Translations under genes and position numbers: made by a program
Assembly (NCBI GenBank): GCA_016748015.1
Contig: JAAOMT010000372.1
Location: 1 to 64,000 of the forward strand
DNA: 64,000 bases
Direction of reading: 5' to 3'
Origin: Geosiphon pyriformis
Lineage: Eukaryota; Glomeromycota; Glomeromycetes; Archaeosporales; Geosiphonaceae
The notes under the pieces: generated by a model
The model's database searches: none
What the model was told of the DNA's origin: nothing
Seen by the model: the letters and a program-made list of their open reading frames with translations, nothing else
Part shown: one piece after another, positions 56,111-64,000 of the stretch
How the letters are laid out: each line of letters begins with the position of its first letter
Numbering within the stretch: the stretch's first letter is position 1

Positions 56111-58040
56111 TTGTTAGCAAGTCCTTGTTGGTTTTTGGTGTCTTTTTCTTTAGTATTAAAGATTTGTAAAGATTTTTTCTAAACTGTGGATGGGTCATTA
56201 GTTGGCCAAATGTAATGTGTGCTGAGGTTTTCATGAGATCTTTAACAACAAAATAAGGTCCAGATTTTTGTACAATTTCTGGAGGTTCCAATTTTAGAAA
56301 ATTTTTAAAAACTTTAGCTTTTGGTGGTTTATTGTTGTCAGCAGCAGAAATTAAGGGCTTTATTGGGATTTAAAATAAAATCAACCTTGGCTTTTTTCTT
56401 CTTTCTTGTTAAGTCAGAAGTGTTGATTGCCAATTCATCCATATCATGATTATTATCAATTAAATTAAAAGCAAAAAAAGAGTTTTCTTCTGGTTGGCTT
56501 GCACTTTTACCTTTTGGAGGTGTGCTTACCAGTTTAAAGGCTGGTAAACAGTGGCTTCAACTAGGGGATCCTCTCCAAAGAAATTGATATTAGCATGATT
56601 GGGTTTTTGATTGGAGACATTGTTGTTAATGATTCTGTTGTTTTGATTGTCATTGTTTCTAGGAACTGGAAGAGGCAGAGAAAAATTGTTACAATCTCTG
56701 AAGAAATGTCCAGTTAATCCACAGTAGTAACACACAGGTGGGCCACAATTTTGTTGTTTTTGATATGGGGGTTGCTAAGGTTGATTAAAATGGGGTTCAA
56801 ATTTGGGTCTTTGGAGTTGTTGATTTTCTCTGACAGCTTGGGCTAAGAGTTCTAGTAACTGGACAAGATTAACTGTGAGTTTATCTATTAACTGTTTATT
56901 TGGATCTTGAGTTTGGACAGCAAAAAAGGCAGCAGCCATTTGTGGAGCTGGAGCCATGGCAAAGACAAGAGCAAAAACTGGAAGTGTGAATCCCAAATGC
57001 ATTTTTTAGTTATCTTCAATTCTTTGTGCCAGTTCAATAGCCATGTTCATTGTTAGGTTGTCTTTTAAAACCAAGAGAGGCCAAAAAGCATATGATAGAT
57101 CAGTTTTTAATCTTTTTGTAAAGGAATGTATCTTTTGCTCTTCAGTCCAGTTTTTCCCAAAGTCTACACATTTGATTAGCTTTCTAATAGCTTTGACATA
57201 TTCAGTTACTACTTTTCTAGGGCCTTGGGTTCTTCTTTCCAATTCCATATGTCATTTGGATATTAATATTGGAGTTCTGAACTTGGTCTCAAACCAGATA
57301 GTAAAAGAGATATTTTCTTCTTTAGCATTGGTTGGTGTCCATCTGATTATTCAGTATTAAGCATTGGTATTTGTTTTTTGTGAGAACCAGATAGCAAAAG
57401 AGTTTTGAAGATAGCCACCAATGATTTGGAACTTGTATTCTTTATCATACTGGTTGGCAGTGACAGCTCTCTTAAAATCATCCAACCATTCAATTGAATC
57501 TTGTGCATTATCTCTAAATAATGATAGTAGAGTATTGTTTCTTCTTTCTAGAGCAGTTTGTATACTTTGGAGAGTGGCCAGAATGTTTGCTTGCATGGAG
57601 TTATTAGCCATTGGTTCAGGGGTAACTGTTTGTGTAGATGAATCTGATTTACTTGATAAAAAGTCAAAAACAGGGGCAGTTTGGTAGCTTTCTTCTTCTG
57701 TTTCAAAGGGAGTTTCAATTGCTTGATGAACAGCAATCCAAATGTGGATTTGATGATTCAGATATTCGGAATCAGGGGGCTGTTGTTCAAAGATTGTGGA
57801 GTATAAAAGTTAATTGATGCTGTTGTTTCTTTTTTCAAAGTAATAAGTTATATAGACTGTATAGATTTCAGCTGAATGCTTATTCAAAAACCAGTTCCAA
57901 AAATCTTGGAATTGTTTATTGAATTAATCTTCAATAGGAAAGCAAATTAAGCAGGAAGACAAAAGATTGAGTTTAATAAAGTCTAGATTGTTTTTGTTAT
58001 GTGCTTTAAAGTATTCTTCTGATTGTTATAACAGATATGA
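56111..58040 (-). pseudogene. Element E Gag
   Basis: Minus-strand frame with about seven stops. Readable parts: IFEQQPPDSEYLNHQIHIWI, SIEWLDDFKRAVTANQYD, a capsid-like middle (RTQGPRKVVTEYVKAIRKLI, DLSYAFWPLLVLKDNLTM), a Gln/Ala-rich segment and an intact zinc knuckle CYYCGLTGHFFRDC at about 56700-56735. A candidate ATG near 58050 precedes the domain. The frame shifts by one before the protease near 56110. Confidence 0.78.
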
Positions 58041-58087
58041 ATAATTACCCATACAATAGGAAACAAAGTGGATTTTGACAACCTCAC

Positions 58088-58097
58088 AGGAAGCACC
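58088..58097 (-). promoter_or_regulatory. Element E primer binding site
   Basis: TGGTGCTTCC on the minus strand, 6 nt inside the 5' LTR; it shares TGGTGCT with A, D and G. Confidence 0.5.
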
Positions 58098-58103
58098 ACT
58101 TTT

Positions 58104-58748
58104 ATGTTATGGGTTGGAGTAACAAGCTAATGGATAATAAGTGAGAACAGGATTGTAGGGTGATGAAAGAAATCAAAGAAAATTCAACTTCAAAGAGTGA
58201 ATTGAATAAATATGGATTTAATGTGCAAGATCAGTCTCATAAAATATCTCAGTCACTATACTTTTCAAAGATAACTGGAGAATCTAAAGGTAAAGGGATA
58301 GTCTGTACTGTCAACAAATGATCATGCCTGGTATAATTCTATGCTTCACATTGGTGCTCTTAGAATTCAATATCAGGTATCAAATGTACTCTTCAGTCAC
58401 GTTTTATTTAATAATCTTTAAATGCTGCAATTACACATTTCAGAAAAAAGGTAAGAAATAACCAACAAGTAATCTTTTATCTTTAAGATGTTCAGATACT
58501 TGAAAGTAGGGAAAGGGAAATTAGTGATAAGAAAGAGATTAAGATAAAAGTTGTTATTTTATTTATTTGATTTCCTTGATTTCTTATATGCTTTTCTACA
58601 ACTAAAAAAATCATCACTTATATAGTTATCAAAAGTGGTCAATAATCAGATTAATGATTACTTTCTAAAAATAGAGTGGCTAATTTATATAACATCAGTA
58701 GCTAATACATGTGATAATTAATAAGAAATATAAGTTTCAATCATAACA
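58104..58748 (-). repeat. Element E 5' LTR (645 bp)
   Basis: TGTTATGGGTTGG...CATAACA. It differs from the left LTR mainly by transitions plus a short deletion in a TTTAT repeat. TATA box on the minus strand at 58617-58624. Confidence 0.88.
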
Positions 58749-59689
58749 ACATAATACTAATACAGAGTTTGATTTTTGATATTTAGAAAAAACTGTTATC
58801 AGATTGAAATTTTATTTATATACCAGTATAAATTTGAAAATAGCACTGGAAATTTCAACAACAACAATGATTTAATTAACATTTAGATTTAGTTTAGTGA
58901 AAAAAAAAATCAATATCAGAAAAAGAATAATTAATATAGAATAGTAAAAAATATTATTACAATATTACAAAATGAATTAGAAAAAGCATACACAATTAAA
59001 CCAAATAAAAAAATAGTACAAACAATTTTTTTATCTTTGGTAAAAATAGCTTAGTTAGTATTAGTAAAAACAAGAAAAGAGTTAAAAATTACAGCCAAAG
59101 AGATAAATAAATTTGAATTTATGAATAAAGTAGAGATACCAGTCAATATAGTAGAAAAAAAACAATTGATCAAGAAGAAATTATTTCTATTAATCAATCA
59201 ATTTTTATTTTAACATATAACCAATATATATTAGTTATAGAAAAAAAAGTAAAAGATCAACCCCAAATTTTTGAAGTAGAACCTACTATTTGTAAATTAA
59301 AAAAAATTGTCATTACCAATCTTTACATACCAGTCAAGAACCATAAACACATTAAAATCCTAATACATAATACAACTAAAAACTTAATTAAAATACCAAG
59401 TAAAACTACTATTAAATAGCACTAAAGTTGAAAATCAAATACCAACTACTATTTCAGATTTTCTACAACTTTGTAGATATGTAAATATTATATTACAAAC
59501 AATTTATGAATGAAAAAAATGTTATTTGCTATAACCAAAACAGTTAGAACAAATAAATTTAAGAAACTTAGATCCATTTTAATATATACAACTTAAGTTA
59601 CTATTTAACAATTTTACTAATATCTTTGCAAGTAAAAATAAATTTTGCAGAACTGATATTATTTAGCACCAGATTAAAACTAAAGATAT
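58749..59689 (+). pseudogene. Element G fragment 3: dUTPase and start of RT (relict)
   Basis: On the plus strand, codons of a dUTPase related to that of C can be read through many stops: INLKIALEISTTTMI, FSLVKKKINIRKRIIN, ITILQNELEKAYTI and KKIVQTIFLSLVKIA match LKIAVEILPGIMVQI, SLVKKGISVQGGVID, LLQNNSEKPYTI and EKIAQAIFLPLVKIG. Near 59600 NNFTNIFASKNKFCRTDIIQ matches the RT lead-in of C. It is cut by F at 59690. This proves that E and F sit in one older element. Confidence 0.7.
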
Positions 59690-60344
59690 TGTTACAGGTT
59701 AGAGTAACAAGCTAACAGATAGCAAGGGAGAACAAGATTGTAGGGTAATGAAAGGAATCAAAGAGAATTCAACTTCAAAGAGCGAATTAAATAAGTATGA
59801 ATTCAATATGCAAGATCAGTTTCATAAAATATCTTAGTTACTATACTTTTTAAAGATAACTGGAGAATCTGAAAATAGAGAAATAGTCCATACTATCAAC
59901 AAATAATTACACCTGGTATAATTTTATGCCTCATGTTGGCACTCTTAGAATTCAATATCAGGTATTAGATGTATTCTTCAGTTATGTTTTTATTCAATAA
60001 TCTTTAAATGCTGCAATTACATGTTTTAGGAAAAGGATAAGAAATAACCAACAAGTAAACTTTTATTCCAAGATGTTCAGTTACTTGAAGATAGAGAAAG
60101 AGAAATTAGTGATAAGAGAATAATTGAGATGAAAGTTGTTATTTTATTTCTTTTCTTTCTTTGATTCTTACATACTTTTCTACAGCTAAGAAATTCATTA
60201 CTTATATAGCTATCAAAAGTGGTCAATGATCAAGTCAATGATTAGGTCAATAATCACTTTCTAAAAATAGAGTGACTAATTTATATGACATCAGTGGCTA
60301 ATATATGTGATAATTAATAAGAAGTATAAGTTTTAATCATAACA
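59690..60344 (-). repeat. Element F 3' LTR (655 bp)
   Basis: TGTTACAGGTTAG...CATAACA, homologous to both E LTRs. TATATAAG box on the minus strand at 60201-60208. Confidence 0.88.
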
Positions 60345-61000
60345 TTATCCTCTCCAAAGAGATTGAGCTCTAGTGAAATCAAGCTATTTATAGTGTAATC
60401 TATTTAAAAGGTTTTATCTAATTCAAAGCTAACTAGTTTGTTGAAGTTTTTTGTGGATAAGATATATAATACTTAAGGCAAAATGAGCTTTGTATCTAAG
60501 AGACCAAATCTTTGTATTAGAGTTTTGGCTCTTTTAGCAATAGTTAAAACTCTTGGGACATCTAACCATATAATACCCAAAATTTTTGCTTATATCTCTA
60601 AAGTTGTTTTCTTCATGAGTTTTATATCTTTTATAATTTTACCAAGATGACTATAGAGTTCTAATTGTCTTCCATATGACAAGTTTTTGTCTGTGAGTAA
60701 GATTTCTTGGAGTGTTTTTCCAATTGTATTGGAAAGTAAGAGTATAGCTGCTGTTATACTTTCCAACAAATATTTATTCATTTTATTACCAATTCTTTCT
60801 TTTCTGGTAGAGTTTTCTTTGGTTTAATAACAGTATGTGTTCTATTGTTATCAGTTATGATGGTTTGTTTTCCGATAATCAAAGTAGTATTTGAATAGTT
60901 TTTGATTCAATACTTATGAAGAATATAGAAGGCATTTTAAATGTTTTGATCCAGAAAATAATTGTTCATGTTGATTGAAGATACCTCTGTTTTGGAAATG
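60314..61000 (-). pseudogene. Element F ORF3
   Basis: Same protein as E ORF3 (IGKTLQEILLTDKNLSYGRQ, RVLTIAKRAKTLIQRFGLL, SLELNLFGED) with a few point stops. It ends at a TAA (60316-60314) inside the LTR after crossing the polypurine tract at 60345-60359. Function unknown. Confidence 0.58.
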
Positions 61001-61014
61001 ATGCATTTATTTAT

Positions 61015-62324
61015 ATTTGATTTTTGCTGATTATTTGAGTCAGTATTATCAAAATAGGCAGCCAATCAGATCATTTATGATATTTTTTGAGTCATGTACC
61101 ATAAACAAGATAATCATTGAAGATTGTTCCGAATTGATTTTGAAGAATATAAAAACCATTGTTCAAACCTTTGTTGACTATAAAGGGTCTTTTTTATTAG
61201 CTAGAGAATTTATCACCATAAACATTGTCTTTATCAGAATGGTATTCTAGTACCAAGTCATCAACACTTAAAGAAAGTGTTTTATAAGTTTTCTTTTTCT
61301 TAAGCTTTTTTTGAAACTGTTTTATCTTTTCAAAAGCAATTATTCGTGCTTCTACCAAGGAGTCAAAAATGGTACCAAGTTTTCTTTGCAAAATGGTTTT
61401 GTAATTTCTTATTGTGATCTCTTCAAAAGGTATTGTTTCAATGTTAGTTTTTATTGGCAGTATTGCCATGCATCTATAGAGCAGATAAAAAAGTACATAA
61501 CTTGTTATGTCATGATTCACAGTTCTATAAGCAAACAAAGCTAAAGACAGTACTTTGTCCCATAAGTTTGTTTCTTTACTGGTTTTGGTTAGGGTTTTAC
61601 ATAGTGTTTTATTGAAACGTTCTACTAGACTATTTGTTTGGGGGTGATAAGAAAAGGAAAGTTTATAATGTATTTCCATTTTTCTACAAAGTTTTTTAAC
61701 CAATGTACTGAGAAAAGCTCTTTCTCTATCAAATAAAAGTTCTTTGAGGCAGTTATAATGACAGATAATATTTTCATAAATAAAATTGGCTATTAAGACT
61801 GCTGTTTAGTTTGGGATGGCTCTTGCTTTTATCTACTTTGTAAGATAGTCAGTAGCTGTAATAATGTATCTGTTGTCATCAGAAGTTATTGTTAAAGGTC
61901 CAACAACATCTATACCAATTCTGTCAAATAGTTGACCAACAAAGATTGGATGGATATCTTCTTTGCAATTGGGTTTGCCTCTTCTTTGGCAGATGTTACA
62001 GGTTTTGATGTATTTAGCAATGTTCTTTTCCAAGATAGGCCAATAATAGCAAGCTAAAGTTTTCTGAATTGTCTTTGTTTTTTTAAAGTGTTTAGCTAAT
62101 GGGTCAGTATGCATGTTATATATTACAATTTTTCTTTCTTCAAATCTGATAACTCTTTGGAAGTGGTCAGAATCTTTTCTGTTTCTTTTGTATAACTGGT
62201 TCTGGTGAATCAAATAGAAATTTGATTGTTTGCACAAATGTTCTCTTTGTTGTTGAGTGTATTTTGGTTGGTATTGTCTTTTACCCAAAAATTCTATTAA
62301 GGCAAAGTAGTTGTTCAAGTCCAT
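61015..62324 (-). pseudogene. Element F integrase, own ATG
   Basis: ATG at 62324-62322 (MDLNNYFALIEFLGK), 64 nt after the RNase H stop and in the +1 frame. Zinc domain: YNMHTDPLAKHFKK and CNICQRRGK. Core: GIDVVGPLTIT (Asp), LLFDRERAF (Asp), SLVERFNKTL (Glu). The C-terminal module resembles E. A stop after NYLTK-like DYLTK and a few others break it. Confidence 0.87.
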
Positions 62325-62388
62325 TATTGTGTTTGTTTGTGAAAAAGTTATTAATAATTAAGTTGGTTTGGTTTGAAAAGTTGTACTG

Positions 62389-64000
62389 TTACTGGATGGT
62401 AAGTCTAGAGAGAGCATCAGCGTTTTAATGATTTGCTCTTTTATGGTATTAAATATCATAGTCGAATTCATCCAAGTAGAGTATTTAGCAAGTTATTCAT
62501 TTGTGTTCCAGCTTCTTTTTATTGCACAGCCAAACCAAGGCTTGATGATCTGTTACCACTAAGAATTTTGCACCAAAAAGATATTGCTCCCAGTAGCTAA
62601 TAGCCCAAACTATTGCTAGATATTCTTGTTCAATAACTGAATAATTTTTTTCTGCTGGTGTAAAAGATCTACTGGCATATGCTATGGCATGTTCTCTGCC
62701 ATTTTCATCTTTCTGTGAAAGAACAGTACCAAGTCCATAGCCAGATGTATCAGTGTGTAGGATAAAAGGTTGGTCCAGATTAGGTTGCTTGAGAATTGGT
62801 TCAGTAACAAGTTTTTCCTTTAGAATTTTAAAAGCTTTTTGTTGATGAGTGCCCCAATAATAATTGACATTTTTCTTGAGTAGCTGATTAAAAGAAAAGA
62901 CAATTTTGAAGAAATCCTTAATAAATTTGTGATAATAAGAGGAAAGAGCATAGTTTAGAAACATTTATTGGTTGTCTAATGTTCTGGATTTTTTCAACTT
63001 TAGCTGGATTAGGGAAAATTCTATCTTTTGTAATAAGATAACCAAGAAACTGAATGGATTGGTGTCCAAAGAAAAATTTGATTGGGTTGATCTTAAGACC
63101 AACATTTCTGAGCAGGTCAAAAATCTTCTGTAAATGTTCAAGGTGTTCATTCCAGGTTTTTGAATATACCATTATGTCATCCAAGTAAACCAGAACAAAG
63201 TTTTTTTTTACTGATTCAAACACTTTATTCATTAGGTATTGAAAAGTAGGAAGAGCATTAGTGAGACCAAAAAACATAACTGTGAATTCATAGGTGCCAT
63301 ACTTGGTAATGAAAACAGTTTTTTTTCTGCTTTCTGGATCCATCTCTACTTGCCAGAATCCAATAATTAAGTTAATAGTTGAGAAGAAAGCAGCACCATT
63401 GAATTTATCTAGCATTGCATCAATTATGGGGAGTAAGTACATGTCTCTTATAATGATAGCATTTAATTGACAGTAGTCAACACAAAAGTGTAGGGTTCCA
63501 CCTTTCTTGAATATCATTATAACTGGGAAAGCCCATTTACTCTTGGTTTCTTGTATGAATCCAAGATCTTTTATTTGGTTTATCTCTTTCTTGATAAACT
63601 TATCATTATGTCAATTGGATTGATAAAGCTTCAAATAGATGGAGTAAGTTTCTTTGGTAGTGATAGTGTGTTGTATTACATGGATTCGTTTAGAAGTATT
63701 ATTTTCTTTTGAGATAACTGGGCTATTTCTAGCCAACAAATTTTTAATGTCCACTTTTCTTTTTTCAGAGGAAGGTTTTCTTTGTTTTACAACTAGTGAT
63801 TGGATTTCAGATGGTTCATTTTCAAAGGACTTCTGAATTTCTTTTAGTTTTTCTCTGAGTATCAAACTAATTGGCTCCCAATCTTTGTAATAGATTAGGC
63901 AGGACTTGTATTTGTCACTAGGAGAATATAAAAATTTATTGCACCAGCACCTGGCACAAAGACTATACTACCAATAGCTGTATTTGGCTTTTTTGCCAGA
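62389..64000 (-). pseudogene. Element F RT and RNase H (5' part outside window)
   Basis: RT: FCVDYCQLNA, STINLIIGFWQVEMD (catalytic Asp of LD changed to Asn), FVLVYLDDIMVYSK. A short loss near 62940 shifts the frame in the SFFGLASYYHKF region. RNase H: TDTSGYGLGTVLSQ, EQEYLAIVWA, VVTDHQALVWL, then ADALSRLTIQ and TAA at 62391-62389. The Cys motif CARCWCNKFLY lies near 63940. Dead but close to E. Confidence 0.87.

Larger units (their letters stand above)
51166..58748 (-). mobile_element. Element E: Ty3-type LTR retrotransposon without dUTPase
   Basis: LTRs begin TGTTATG and end CATAACA (the left copy ends TATAATA, by transitions). The minus-strand order is Gag, zinc knuckle, protease, RT, RNase H, integrase, ORF3. 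Flanks atat (51162-51165) and acat (58749-58752) are probably a 4-bp target duplication with one later transition. It is the same family as F and distant from A, C and D. The LTRs differ much more than those of A, so it is older; it is dead in every gene. Confidence 0.88.
59690..64000 (-). mobile_element. Element F: second copy of the E family, incomplete at window edge
   Basis: The 3' LTR (59690-60344) is followed on the minus strand by ORF3, integrase, RNase H and RT up to the window end; protease, Gag and 5' LTR lie outside. Sequence is very close to E throughout. It is preceded by atat, possibly its target copy. F keeps the integrase ATG that E has lost. Confidence 0.88.

Noticed and set aside
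56090-56130. Possible programmed shift between Gag and protease in E
   Set aside because: Only one copy covers it and there is no clear slippery site; an indel is simpler.

Overview
The window reads as nuclear DNA of a fungus: a protein gene with six short GT-AG introns (65-93 nt), very AT-rich spacers, and a dense load of retrotransposons. An early-diverging fungus with a large repeat-rich genome, such as an arbuscular mycorrhizal fungus (Glomeromycotina), fits best; this is inference from style, not proof. No tRNA, rRNA, CRISPR array or bacterial-type operon was seen.

Host genes lie only in the first 2.7 kb. A partial minus-strand gene (1-567) encodes a protein with a hydrophobic segment followed by a Gln-rich tail. 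It is divergent from a seven-exon gene (1012-2647) whose 388-aa product I identify as DCC1, a subunit of the Ctf18-RFC clamp-loader complex.

From 4 kb to the end the window is retroelements and their ruins. LINE-1 (4027-10516 plus 16242-about 16500) is split in its ORF2 by Ty3-type LTR element A (10517-16241, minus). LINE-2 (18081-24883) is full length, with matching 10-bp target-site duplications and a poly(A) tail. Both LINEs carry a zinc-knuckle ORF1 and an ORF2 with endonuclease, reverse transcriptase (RT), RNase H and a C-terminal CCHC motif.

The right half is a nest. An old, heavily decayed Ty3-type element (G) was hit by C (28185-37614, in its 5' LTR), D (39041-48729, in gag), E (51166-58748, minus, just before its dUTPase domain) and F (59690 to beyond 64000, minus, at the start of its RT). 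C, D and A have 4-bp target duplications. Removing C, D, E and F leaves G's pieces in correct domain order.

The LTR elements have an unusual layout: Gag, aspartic protease, a Cys-rich module of unknown function, a dUTPase domain (A, C, D, G; absent from E/F), RT and RNase H. The integrase follows in its own downstream reading frame, and then comes an additional ORF3 of unknown function that reaches the polypurine tract and, in A, D, E and F, reads into the 3' LTR. C and D conserve ORF3 at protein level. LTR promoters contain phased tandem arrays (six 20-bp units in A/D, four 23-bp units in C). The two LTRs of A are equal in length and differ at 36 sites that I counted, all transitions, which points to deamination-type decay. 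No copy is fully intact; C is the closest.
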